Shown: piece by piece, positions 9,656 to 18,219 of the stretch | How positions within the stretch are numbered: position 1 is the first letter of the stretch | Layout of the letters: every line of letters starts with the position of its first letter | Source of the DNA: Lentilactobacillus kosonis | GTDB lineage: Bacteria; Bacillota; Bacilli; Lactobacillales; Lactobacillaceae | Direction of reading: 5' to 3' | Assembly: GCF_003864335.1 (NCBI RefSeq) | Contig: NZ_BEXA01000003.1 | Coordinates: 186,001-250,000 of the forward strand | Length of the DNA: 64,000 bases | Made by a program: the position numbers and the translations under genes | Notes under the pieces: generated by a model | Seen by the model: only the letters and a program-made list of their open reading frames with translations | Told to the model about the DNA's origin: nothing | Databases searched by the model: none

Positions 9656-9753
9656 GTTACATTTATTACCTGACTGTAAAATAACCCCTATTTGTGACTT
9701 TATCTCTTAACTTGGGCGCTATTTGTTAGTAACACTGACCGTGTAGACTATGG
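9656..9753 (+). repeat. Duplicated upstream region, copy 2 (before apf2)
   Basis: The counterpart of 8652-8748. It shows the same order of conserved blocks and lies about 75 bases before the TTG start of the second gene. I see no other gene in the 9427-9827 gap. Confidence 0.6.
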
Positions 9754-9827
9754 TTTGTTGATTGATACTAATCGATCAAAATATAGATTTAAAAACTAAA
9801 CTTAATTAATTATAGGAGTGTACTCAT

Positions 9828-10469
9828 TTGAAGAAATTAGTTACTACATTACTTGCTACTACTGCCGCAGCCCTTGGTTTATTCTTAGCTGGTTCAGCTA
9901 ACGCCGATGCATCGACTAACTACACCGTTAAATCTGGTGACTCAGTTTGGGCCATTTCTCAACAATTCGGTTCAACTATCAATACTATCGAAAATGCTAA
10001 CCACATTCAAAACCATTTAATCACACCAGGACAATTATTGGTTATCCCGGATGCTGCTGGTACTACTAGCACTGCAACTACTAACACTACAGCAGTTGCC
10101 CAACAACAACCTACTGCCCAACAAACTCAAACTTATACTCAACCTGCACAAACTACTCAACAAACTCAAACTTACAGCCAACCTGCTGCAAACACTCAAT
10201 CATCAACTGCTACCCAGTCTACTTCTAGTTATGGCAGTTCAAAGAGTGCCGTATTGAGCGAGATGGCTTCAAGAACTGGTGTGTCTGCATCAACTTGGAA
10301 CTACATCATCAACCGTGAATCAAACTGGCAACCATCTGTTCGTAATAGTTCATCTGGTGCCTATGGTTTATTCCAAAACATGCACATTAGCGGTGGTTCT
10401 GTTCAAGACCAAGTTAATGCTGCCGTAAGTCTTTACAAGCAACAAGGTCTTGCTGCTTGGTCAATGTAA
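9828..10469 (+). CDS. apf2: Secreted LysM protein of the Apf type, copy 2
   Basis: 213 residues, a close paralogue of the gene at 8818. Signal peptide, LysM domain and C-terminal domain are almost identical, while the Gln/Thr-rich linker is longer and contains repeated TQQTQTY units. The start is TTG 9828 behind TAGGAG. The conserved C-terminal INRESNWQP motif is intact. Tandem duplication including the promoter region suggests that dosage or separate timing is selected. A terminator follows at 10487. Confidence 0.85.
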   Translation: MKKLVTTLLATTAAALGLFLAGSANADASTNYTVKSGDSVWAISQQFGSTINTIENANHIQNHLITPGQLLVIPDAAGTTSTATTNTTAVAQQQPTAQQTQTYTQPAQTTQQTQTYSQPAANTQSSTATQSTSSYGSSKSAVLSEMASRTGVSASTWNYIINRESNWQPSVRNSSSGAYGLFQNMHISGGSVQDQVNAAVSLYKQQGLAAWSM

Positions 10470-10486
10470 TTTAATTATTACTAAAG

Positions 10487-10517
10487 AGGTTCGGGAAAAT
10501 TTCCCAACCTTTTTTTA
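10487..10517 (+). terminator. Terminator after apf2
   Basis: The imperfect stem AGGTT-C-GGGAAA with TTTCCC-AACCT is followed by seven T. Confidence 0.7.
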
Positions 10518-10526
10518 TTACATATT

Positions 10527-11666
10527 TTAATTGATGTTTAAACCAATTTTGTGTTTCATATATAGAATTCGCTCTACCGATTGATTAAGCTGGTTCAATG
10601 AAATCTTGTTTTGTTTAATCGCCTGTCTAATTTCTGGAATTCCTGTTTGATAGTCATCAGAAAGTAAAATATCATTACCAGCTGAAAATGCCACTATATC
10701 CCTAGAGACATGATATTTATTGACATAATCACTAACCGCTCCCATTTGTAAGCTATCTGAAGCGATTACCCCTTGATAGTTCAAATCGTCCCGTAATATC
10801 GAAATATCCTTATTAGACAACGATGCCGGTCGATTAGGATCAATCTTATTTAAAATAATATGGGTAACCATGATTGAATCTGCGCCACTCTTGACCGCCG
10901 CTTCAAATGGGACGAAATCCATCCGCTTAAATTCAGATAATGATCGGTCAACTGCAGCTGAACCGGTATGGGTATCGGCAGCCGCGCCATAACCCGGAAA
11001 GTGTTTAACTGATGTAGCAATCCCACGAGATTGAATGGTCTTCACCGATTCGCTAATATACTTAGCCGTTGCTTGATATCCCTTACCTAGAGTTCGAGCA
11101 TAAATAAAGCTACTTGGCTGTTTAGACACATCTGCCACTGGTGCTAAGTTCCAATTTATCCCAAGGCTCTTTAAGTTGTCGGCTTGACTGCGATAATTGG
11201 CTAATACTTTCTTCATCCCACCTCGGGTGAGCGCCTCCTGAGGTGATAAATAATAATCACGACCGGAAATCCGCGCATTATCACTTAATCTAGAAACTGA
11301 CCCCCCTTCTTGATCGGTTGAAATCAAAAGAGGAATTTTAGCAGCCGTCTGATAACTCGCTAGTCGTTGTTTAAACGAGTGCCGATTGCCAACGAAGTTA
11401 TTTCCCATTAGTAAAATCCCGCCAAGATGATAGCGGCGAATATCACTTTTCACCCGGGTCGAGTCATTCGACACCTCAGTAACAAACAGTTGACCAATTT
11501 TATCATCTAGTGACATTTTTGATACCTGCTTAGAAATCTTTTTGCTTAGTCGTTAATGTAACTGGTGGCTTACTGGCTTGCTTTTTAGGTGCTTTAGCAG
11601 GCTTATTTGCCGCACAGCCAGCTAGAATTCCAATTAGTAATAGTGGCACGATTTTTTAAAGTTCAT
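10527..11666 (-). CDS. nagZ: Lipoprotein glycoside hydrolase family 3, beta-N-acetylhexosaminidase-like (two frame breaks)
   Basis: The main frame (10527-11516) shows GH3 motifs: TDQEGGSVSRL, LAPVADV and the catalytic loop KHFPGYGAAADTHTGS. The Asp-His pair in DTHTG is typical of NagZ-type enzymes, which remove N-acetylglucosamine from muropeptides. Upstream, two indels (T-runs 11539-11543 and 11652-11657) hide the true start. Repaired, ATG 11666 behind a GGGGGAT site gives MNFKKIVPLLLIGILAGCAA, a lipoprotein signal with its lipobox cysteine. The enzyme is therefore anchored outside the membrane rather than cytosolic. It ends directly facing the apf2 terminator, which suggests a shared wall-turnover context. 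Confidence 0.8.
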
Positions 11667-11708
11667 GTTCTTATCCCCCAAAGTTAACTCATAATTTTAT
11701 TATATCTC

Positions 11709-11752
11709 AAAAAATTACCGACCACTAAGAAACTGTCTCAGTGATCGGTAAT
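11709..11752 (-). terminator. Terminator after the ABC exporter
   Basis: Minus-strand stem ATTACCGATCACT/AGTGGTCGGTAAT, 13 bases with one G-U, followed by TTTTTT. Confidence 0.75.
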
Positions 11753-11770
11753 CAACCTACATATTAACTT

Positions 11771-13535
11771 TTATTTTGTCGCTGCATCAAATTGAGTCTC
11801 AACGTATTCACGATATAACGCATGACTCTTAACTAATTCAGAGTGGGTTCCTGAACCACTCACTTCACCATGTTCAATAAAGTAAATATTGTCAGCCCCA
11901 ACAATTGTGCTAAGTCGGTGAGCAATTACTAATGTCGTTCTCCCCTTCATCAATTGATCCAAGGCTTTTGAACCATTGCCTCAGATTCAGAATCAAGGCT
12001 AGCCGTTGCCTCATCCAACATCAAAATCTTTGGATCACGAAGGAACGCTCTAGCAATAGCAATTCGTTGCCGTTGCCCACCAGAAACCTTAACTCCTCGT
12101 TCACCAACTTGAGTATCCAAACCATTAGGCATGTCATGCACAAATTGATCGGCAAAGGCTAATTTTAGAACGTTCCATAATTGATCATCGGAATATTCGC
12201 CAGATAAACCATAGGTCAGGTTATCACGAATCGTGCCAGCCTTAATAGCTGAATCTTGGCTAACAAATCCGATTTGTTCCCGCCAATTCTTCAAATCAAC
12301 ATTATTAATATCGACATCACCAATGGTAATCTTACCAAAATCAGGTTGGTAGAAACGCTCTAACAAACTAAAAATAGTTGATTTACCACCACCTGAAGGG
12401 CCGGCAAACGCAACGACTGTGCTAGGTTTGCAGTAAAACTAACATCCTTTAAAACTGGTGTTTCCTGATCGTATCCAAAATCAACATGGTCCATTGATAA
12501 GATTTTACCTTCAACATCAATTTCATCACCAGCAGCAAACTTTTCTTCAGGAGCTGCTAATAGATCTTGAATCCGTTCTGTTGAACCGCTGGCCTTGCCA
12601 AGCGTTGAAACAAATTGGCCAAGCACCATCGCTGGACTCATTAATTGAAATAGATACATGAAGAAGGAGAACATCTTGCCAAGCGTCATCGTTCCCTGTG
12701 ATACCCGCACAGCACCATATCCTAGTACCCCGACGAATAATGCTAACATAACCGTTGTCATCAACGGTCCTGAAACAGCATCATAAATGGCCTCCTTCAA
12801 TCCAATCTGATATAACGATTTGATTGACTTAAAACCTAATTTTGATTCGTAAGCTTCTGCATCAGAAGACTTAACTAAACGAATTTCACTAAGCGTTTCA
12901 TCGGCTTGACCATTAAATTTGGCCATTTCATCTTGACGATCACGACCAACTCGTCGAGTTCTTTGAGCAATTGGTAACATAATTACCATCACTAGCGGAA
13001 TGGCCAATGCCATAATAGCAGTCATCTTCCAATCCATCATTACCATCAGTACTAAAGCACCCACGATAGTAATCAAAGCACTAACTAAGTTAGGAAACGA
13101 GTTAGCAACTAATTCCTTAACTTGTGATGAATCGTTGATCAATCTAGAAGTCATCTCACCGGATTTAGTTTCGTCAAAGTAAGATACTTTAAGTTTGAGC
13201 AACTTAGTCCAAATTAATTTTCGTAGTTCACTGACAATACTCTCGCCAAAGAATCCCAACATTGATCCAGACAAACTACTAATTAAGGCACTGACTAAGA
13301 ATAATACAATTACTCCAACAATCAACGGTTGGCTAATGCCACTTTTAAACCCATTGATCATACTTTCAGCAACCTTAGGGACTGCTAATTGCATCCCAGT
13401 TGCCACCAAACTAAGTGCTAATCCTAACCAGAGTTGCCAATATAGTGGCTTAGTCTTTCGAATCAATTGCAAAAATGCTCTAAGATTGAATTTTCCACCT
13501 TTTGGTCGTTGCTGCATCATTGGTCCACGTTGCAT
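11771..13535 (-). CDS. ABC-type multidrug/lipid exporter half-transporter (two frame breaks)
   Basis: About 588 residues when joined. An N-terminal six-helix exporter domain is followed by an ATPase domain. The restored Walker A is GPSGGGKST, the signature [14 protein letters not shown], Walker [15 protein letters not shown] and the H-loop VIAHRLSTI. The ATPase site is canonical, which fits an LmrA/BmrA-like homodimer. Single bases are missing at T-run 12427-12429 and T-run 11966-11969. It lies 27 bases downstream of the marR gene and probably forms one operon with it, so induction by drug-like ligands is expected. Confidence 0.85.
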
Positions 13536-13561
13536 GATTAATTATCTCCTATAGTTCATCG

Positions 13562-14091
13562 TTATTTCCAAAAATGATTGTTTCCGGGAAATCTTCCATG
13601 TGGAAATCCAAAACCGTGATGTCCAAATGGTCCTGCAAATGAGTCACTATCATCATCTAAATCCACTAACTGATCGTTAATTTTTTCAAGATTCTGGTGA
13701 GCTCAACTTGCTCATCATCGGTTAATAAGCTCATCAATTTTTCCGTTGATTCATCAACCATTGATGATTGGTGTTCAAGAACTTGATTACCCTTACTGGT
13801 TATATAAATTAATGATACTCGCTTATCTTCTTGGCTTTCCTTGCGCTCAATGAAGCCATCGAATTCTAATCCTTTAACCTGTATGCTAACTGAACTAGGA
13901 CGAATATCTAAAATTTCTGATAATTGTGAGTTAGTAACCCCATTATTTTCACTAATCGCTTGAAGCATTCGAGCTCTTCCACGTGAATTATCCTGTTGCT
14001 GTTGACGCAGATTCAATAACACTGGTCCCATAAAACTACGATTGGTAACTAGTTTTCCAAGTTCATCAATAAAATTTTTATCTTCCATCAT
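13562..14091 (-). CDS. MarR-family repressor with glycine/histidine/phenylalanine-rich tail (frame break near 13683)
   Basis: The winged-helix core is clear: NNGVTNSQLSEIL, RPSSVSIQVKGLE and then the wing. ATG 14091 is the likely start because AAGGAAG lies just upstream; the longer frame has no such site. One base is missing in the T-run 13681-13686. Restored, the protein continues about 40 residues with an acidic stretch (DLDDDSD) and a tail containing FGHHGFGFPHG, then stops at 13562. The tail may bind metal or partners. It precedes and likely represses the ABC exporter. Inverted heptamer repeats lie in its promoter. Confidence 0.8.
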
Positions 14092-14110
14092 TAGCTTCCT
14101 TATTTTAAAT

Positions 14111-14202
14111 TTAGTTAGGTTATTCATAAACGAGCTAACTATTTAACTAACAATGCAATATTCTAGAACGTTAGTTAGGCGTTGTCAACACAAACTAACT
14201 AA
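14111..14202 (-). promoter_or_regulatory. Two spaced inverted repeats, probable MarR operators
   Basis: TTAGTTAG at 14111 pairs with CTAACTAT at 14135, and TTAGTTAG at 14171 with CTAACTAA at 14195. The half-sites are 24 bases apart in both pairs, and an additional TTAACTAAC lies between. They are directly upstream of marR. Confidence 0.6.
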
Positions 14203-14213
14203 TTAGCAAAAAA

Positions 14214-14248
14214 TAATCCGCTAACCCATGATAATGGCTAGCGGATTA
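14214..14248 (-). terminator. Terminator after the HxlR gene
   Basis: Stem TAATCCGCTA/TAGCGGATTA followed by a T-run on the minus strand. Confidence 0.75.
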
Positions 14249-14250
14249 AG

Positions 14251-14625
14251 TTAATGATTGACATCATCGCGATTTAATAAGCAAATAGACTGTCCCTCTT
14301 CAACTTTTCGATCAATATGGTGTTCACCCCAAGTACATAATTGATTCAATATATAACTCAATGATTCACCGTACTCTGACAATGAATATTCAACCTTAGG
14401 GGGAATTTGATTATATACTCGACGATCAACAATATGATCATGTTCTAATTCTCGAAGCTGTTGTGTCAACATTTTCTGGGTAATATTAGGAATTAATCGC
14501 TTGAGCTCACTGGTCCGTTTTGCACCATGCCGTAAGTGACATAAAATAATCGGCTTCCACTTCCCACCGATGACTTCCATCGTAGCTTCCACCCCGATAT
14601 TGTAAGTTTTTTCAATCGTATCCAT
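14251..14625 (-). CDS. HxlR-family transcriptional regulator
   Basis: A 124-residue winged-helix protein with the family core GGKWKPIILCHLRHGAKRT near residues 20-40, then SELKRLIPNITQKMLTQQL and a wing ending in YSLSEYGESL. HxlR proteins sense reactive aldehydes, quinones or redox stress and often control neighbouring enzymes or pumps. It is divergent from an MFS exporter at 14759. The gap holds repeated and palindromic sequence that could be its operator. A cysteine at residue 29 and one near residue 106 are possible sensors. Confidence 0.88.
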   Translation of the reverse strand: MDTIEKTYNIGVEATMEVIGGKWKPIILCHLRHGAKRTSELKRLIPNITQKMLTQQLRELEHDHIVDRRVYNQIPPKVEYSLSEYGESLSYILNQLCTWGEHHIDRKVEEGQSICLLNRDDVNH

Positions 14626-14653
14626 GCTTTTCTCCCTGATATATCAATTTGTT

Positions 14654-14690
14654 ACTAAAAAGTGCCTATAGCACTAAAAAGTACGTACTT
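14654..14690. promoter_or_regulatory. Probable HxlR operator: direct repeat plus palindrome
   Basis: ACTAAAAAGT occurs at 14654-14663 and 14673-14682, 19 bases apart. The perfect 12-base palindrome AAGTACGTACTT spans 14679-14690. Both sit between the divergent starts and touch the -35 element of the MFS promoter. Confidence 0.55.
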
Positions 14691-14716
14691 GTTACATTGC
14701 TCCGTACCAGTATAAT
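14689..14716 (+). promoter_or_regulatory. Promoter of the MFS exporter gene
   Basis: TTGTTA at 14689-14694 and a consensus TATAAT at 14711-14716, with a 16-base spacer. Confidence 0.6.
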
Positions 14717-14758
14717 ACATATTACTTGCTAAAAACACAAGCTCGCTGGAGGAATAAC

Positions 14759-15940
14759 ATGGAAAATCAAAGAATCTCACCCGCACTAACTTTAACCGCT
14801 TTAGCGATTAACGCTTTTGCAATTGGATCAACTGAATTTATCAGTGTCGGCTTGATGCCATTAATCGTTAACAGTTTTAATGTTTCACTTGCCCAAGCTG
14901 GCCTAACGGTTTCAATCTACGCACTAGGCGTTACAATTGGCGCCCCTATCCTAACCGTCTTAACTGCTAATTGGGATCGCCGCAAACTAATGATGGGTAT
15001 CATGCTGATTTTCATCATTGGTAATATTTTGGCCGCTACTGCACCAACATTTGCCATTCTCCTACTAGGAAGAATTGTTTCTGCATTAGCGCATGGTATC
15101 TTTATGTCAGTTTCATCGTTAATCGCTGCCGACGTAGTCTCAATGGACAAGCGAGCTAGCGCCATTTCTATTATGTTTACTGGATTAACGGTCGCCACAG
15201 TGACTGGTGTGCCGCTGGGAACCTTCATCGGTCAACACCTTTCATGGCACTGGTCATTTATTTTCATCGCTATTGTTGGTTTGATTGGCTTAATCGCTAA
15301 TTACTTTCTAATTCCAAATAATCTGCCCCATCCCGAAACTCGACCAGATTTGAAAGGATTCAAGCGTGTCCTAACTAATCAACCAATCGTGTTAGCACTA
15401 TTAATCACTGCTCTTGGTTATGGAGGCACATTTGCATCATATACTTACCTAACACCAATTCTTGAGAAATATATGCACTTCGGAGCTAATGCAGTTGTCA
15501 TTATCCTAATCGTTTATGGTTTAATGGTCGCTATTGGAAATACCATTGGTGGTCGCTTAGCCAATACTAATCCTCTCAGTGCCCTAATCAAAATGTTCGT
15601 CGGCCTTGCGATAACCTTGGGATTACTATTTATCTTTATTCACCAACCAGTATTAGGATTAGTTTCGGTAATGCTTTTGGGGCTATTTGCCTTTATGAAT
15701 GTCCCTGGACTACAGCTATATATTGTTCAATTAGCCGAAAAATTTACCCCCCAAGATATTGGTTTAGCATCTGCTCTAAATATCTCTGCATTTAACATTG
15801 GAATTACCCTGGGATCTTTCGTCGGCAGTCAGGTAACCGCAAGTTTGTCTGTGGCAATGACCCCAATATTTGGAGTTCTAATGGTAGTAATTGCAATCTT
15901 ACTCACAATTCGTTTAGCTCATCTAATGAAAACTAGATAG
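14759..15940 (+). CDS. MFS transporter, DHA1-type efflux pump
   Basis: About 393 residues and 12 membrane helices. Features of the drug:H+ antiporter-1 (AraJ/NepI-like) group are visible: FAIGSTEFISVGLMP in TM1, NWDRRKLMMG in the loop between TM2 and TM3, and GRIVSALAHGIF in TM4. ATG 14759 is preferred to the upstream in-frame start because TGGAGGAAT lies eight bases before it. The substrate is unknown; the divergent HxlR regulator suggests export of a toxic metabolite or drug. A strong terminator follows. Confidence 0.86.
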   Translation: MENQRISPALTLTALAINAFAIGSTEFISVGLMPLIVNSFNVSLAQAGLTVSIYALGVTIGAPILTVLTANWDRRKLMMGIMLIFIIGNILAATAPTFAILLLGRIVSALAHGIFMSVSSLIAADVVSMDKRASAISIMFTGLTVATVTGVPLGTFIGQHLSWHWSFIFIAIVGLIGLIANYFLIPNNLPHPETRPDLKGFKRVLTNQPIVLALLITALGYGGTFASYTYLTPILEKYMHFGANAVVIILIVYGLMVAIGNTIGGRLANTNPLSALIKMFVGLAITLGLLFIFIHQPVLGLVSVMLLGLFAFMNVPGLQLYIVQLAEKFTPQDIGLASALNISAFNIGITLGSFVGSQVTASLSVAMTPIFGVLMVVIAILLTIRLAHLMKTR

Positions 15941-15958
15941 TTAATAAATATGAAAAAA

Positions 15959-16009
15959 ACATAAAAACACTTGCAATCGAAATTATCGATTCGCAAGTGT
16001 TTTTATGTT
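15959..16009. terminator. Long hairpin terminator between convergent genes
   Basis: AACATAAAAACACTTGC (15959) pairs with its exact complement at 15993-16009. A- and T-runs on both sides allow bidirectional use. Confidence 0.75.
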
Positions 16010-16041
16010 GGCTAGGAAACATCACTATTATATTTACTAGT

Positions 16042-16287
16042 CTATTTTTTCTTGTTTATCGTATGATTTTTATCATAGTAATCCCAATAGGCTAACCAAA
16101 AGCAAAAAATAGTTAATCCTAAAAATATTAAAGGAACAATAATTAAATCACTTGCCCAGTAATTAATATGGTCCCAATTAGCATCACTAACAGTAGTCGC
16201 ATCAGCAAACTTTTGAATGACTTGTAATCCGAAACATGTTAAAAGTCCAAAGCTTAAAAACATACAAGCTAAATTTATATACTTCAT
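16042..16287 (-). CDS. Small two-helix membrane protein, paralogue of 39008-39181
   Basis: 81 residues. An N-terminal helix (NLACMFLSFGLLTCFG), a polar middle and a C-terminal helix (VPLIFLGLTIFCFWLAYWD) end in a basic tail. The family is not recognised. A shortened paralogue at 39008 keeps both helices almost identical but lacks about 25 central residues. A GGGGGGCGAG-like ribosome site precedes the ATG. Both copies lie near copies of the same APC permease, hinting at a linked function or joint duplication. Confidence 0.65.
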   Translation of the reverse strand: MKYINLACMFLSFGLLTCFGLQVIQKFADATTVSDANWDHINYWASDLIIVPLIFLGLTIFCFWLAYWDYYDKNHTINKKK

Positions 16288-16443
16288 ATCACTCGCCCCC
16301 CTATTTATCGTATCGCCTTAGTGCGAATATTTTAAAACGTTTAGCTATTTCAAATTTATTTGTTAAACACTGAAACAATAACAATGATCATTTTGGGCAA
16401 TAAGTATTAAACGAATTGATTTAACATATTGCTTTAACCCCAA

Positions 16444-16490
16444 AATAGGCATTAAGTCTACGGTAACTTCCCGAATTCTTAATGCCTATT
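16444..16490 (-). terminator. Terminator after the amino-acid permease
   Basis: AATAGGCATTAAG pairs with CTTAATGCCTATT across a 21-base loop. It lies directly behind the permease stop. Confidence 0.5.
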
Positions 16491-16503
16491 AGATATTCTA
16501 TTT

Positions 16504-17894
16504 TTAATTATTAGATTGCTGATCTTTTTTGTTATGACGCCACCAAAAATGAATTGATAAAATAATTAAGAACAATGCCCCAACACTAACTGATGCGCGT
16601 GTGTCTGGATTGATAAACATAAAAATCACAATGATTAACAATGAAGCGATTCCAATATAATTACTAATTGGATAAAATGGCATCGTAAATGGATGCATTT
16701 TAATTACTTCAGGATTGGAACGTCTAAATCTTAATTCAGAAATCAAAATCACGAACCATGGCACCATCCCTGGTAACACACTAGAACTATAAACCAACAC
16801 GAAGATATTTTCTGCTGCTCCAAATGCTGATAGGACAATATTCAAAATAATTCCGATTAGAATCCCACCAGAAATTGCCAAAATTGCAACTGATGGCACC
16901 TTATGTGGTGAAAGCTTACTGTAAATTTTAGATACTCGGCCTTCCTTAGACAATTTGTACAACATTCGGCTGGCACTATAAATTCCTGAATTAGTTCCTG
17001 ACATTGCAGCAGTCAAAACAACAAAGTTAATAATTCCAGCTGCTCCAGCAATGCCGACCTTAGAGAAAGTTTCAACAAATGGTGAACCGACAGTTGCTAA
17101 TTGGTTCCATGGATAAATTGCTACGATTACAAAAATTGCTCCAATATAGAAAATTAAGATTCGCCAAACAATTGATTTAACTGAGGAAACAATTGCGTGC
17201 CGGGGATTAGCTGCTTCACCAGCCGTAATTCCCAGTAATTCAATACCTTGATATGATCCAACCACAATTGAAAGGGCAAAGAAGAATCCTTTGAAACCAC
17301 CAGTGAAGAACCCACCATTTGCCATAAGTTAGCTAATCCAATTGGATGCCAATTGTTACCAAATCCCAAAAAGATCACCATCATTCCAACTACAATCATT
17401 AAGATAATTGTGACCACCTTAATCAAAGCGAAGTAGAACTCGATGGTTCCATATGCCTTTGCTGACACAAGGTTGGCTAAAGTCAACGTGATAATGACCA
17501 CTAACCCAGAAACCCATCCAGGCAGGTTGGGCCACCAATAATTTAAATACTGACTAACTGCAATCACTTCACTAATTCCCACAACAATGAATTGAAAAAT
17601 ATTACTCCACATAGTTAGATAACCAGCTATGGGATGAATGTAATTAGTAGCATAATCGGCAAATGAACCAGTTCCTGGGTTAATATAAATCATTTCTCCC
17701 AGAGCCCGCATTACTAGATATAAAATAAACCCAGCAAATCCATACGCTAATAGCACTGATGGCCCGGTCCACTTAATAGTTGCGGTAGATCCCATGAATA
17801 AACCAACTCCAATGGTCCCTCCAAGAGCAATCATTTGCATTTGGTTTGACGATAACGACCTCTTTAATTCTGGTTCTGCTTCCTTCTTATCCAT
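16504..17894 (-). CDS. APC-family amino-acid permease under attenuator control (frame break near 17322)
   Basis: About 463 residues when joined. The N-terminal half (MIALGGTIGVGLFMGS, then RALGEMIYINPGTGSF) and the C-terminal half (YQGIELLGITAGEA, SGTNSGIYSASRML) are typical of the AAT branch that includes CycA, ProY and the threonine/serine permease ThrP (YifK). One base is missing at CC 17322-17323; repair gives NLWANGGFFTGG. GAGGAGAGG precedes ATG 17894. Upstream lie a promoter, a Thr-rich leader peptide and a terminator, so expression is predicted to rise when threonyl-tRNA is short. It is about three-quarters identical by eye to the permease at 36816. Threonine/serine import is an inference from the leader. 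Confidence 0.87.
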
Positions 17895-17919
17895 AGATCA
17901 ACCTCTCCTCGCATATTAA

Positions 17920-17979
17920 AAGCCACCCAATCAGATTTAGTACTACGTAAACTCGTAATGCAATCTGATTGAGTGGCTT
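17920..17979 (-). terminator. Attenuator terminator before the permease
   Basis: On the minus strand AAGCCACTCAATCAGATT pairs with AATCTGATTGGGTGGCTT, 18 bases with one G-U and a 24-base loop, followed by TTAATA. It ends 25 bases before the permease ATG. A terminator inside the leader, upstream of the gene, means premature termination is the default state. Confidence 0.8.
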
Positions 17980-18015
17980 GTTTGTTAGTGATAATAATTA
18001 CAGGCACTTTAAAAT

Positions 18016-18043
18016 CCTCAACCAGGCATAATGGTGGTTGAGG
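18016..18043 (-). promoter_or_regulatory. Leader hairpin (1:2 pairing) overlapping the leader peptide codons
   Basis: CCTCAACCA and TGGTTGAGG form a perfect 9-base stem. The 5' arm lies in the leader codons for Thr-Ser-Thr-Thr. The 3' arm (TGGTTGAG) can alternatively pair over 8 bases, one of them G-U, with CTCAATCA in the 5' arm of the terminator. That gives the antiterminator form. Confidence 0.75.
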
Positions 18044-18095
18044 TGGCGGTCATTGTGTTATTAAAATTATGTACGTGAATTGCTTTAATTTTCAT
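18018..18095 (-). CDS. 25-residue threonine-rich leader peptide
   Basis: ATG 18095 follows a consensus AAGGAGG site; the stop is TGA 18018. The peptide starts MKIKAIHVHNFNN and ends TMTATSTTIMPG, with five threonines among eight consecutive residues. This resembles the E. coli thr leader, which has a Thr/Ile run before a GNG-type end. Stalling at the ACC/ACA codons would cover the 5' arm of the hairpin at 18016. Two histidines earlier in the peptide are a weaker alternative signal. The peptide itself probably has no function once made. Confidence 0.7.
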   Translation of the reverse strand: MKIKAIHVHNFNNTMTATSTTIMPG

Positions 18096-18125
18096 ATTTA
18101 TGGCCTCCTTATTTCTTAGTAAGTA

Positions 18126-18154
18126 ATTTTATCATTAAATTTTAATAATTACAA
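18126..18154 (-). promoter_or_regulatory. Promoter of the leader-permease transcript
   Basis: Minus-strand TTGTAA (18149-18154) and TAAAAT (18126-18131) with a 17-base spacer. Transcription would start near 18119, just before the leader ribosome site at 18104-18110. Confidence 0.6.
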
Positions 18155-18219
18155 TAATATTTTATGCCTTTATTTTTTAAAAAGCAAACTCACTTATTAA
18201 ACAGCTTGATAATAGTACC

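Noticed and set aside
16504-17894. Pseudogene status for the attenuator-controlled permease
   Set aside because: The only defect is a missing G in a CC/GG run, and both halves are well conserved. The elaborate leader would make little sense before a dead gene.
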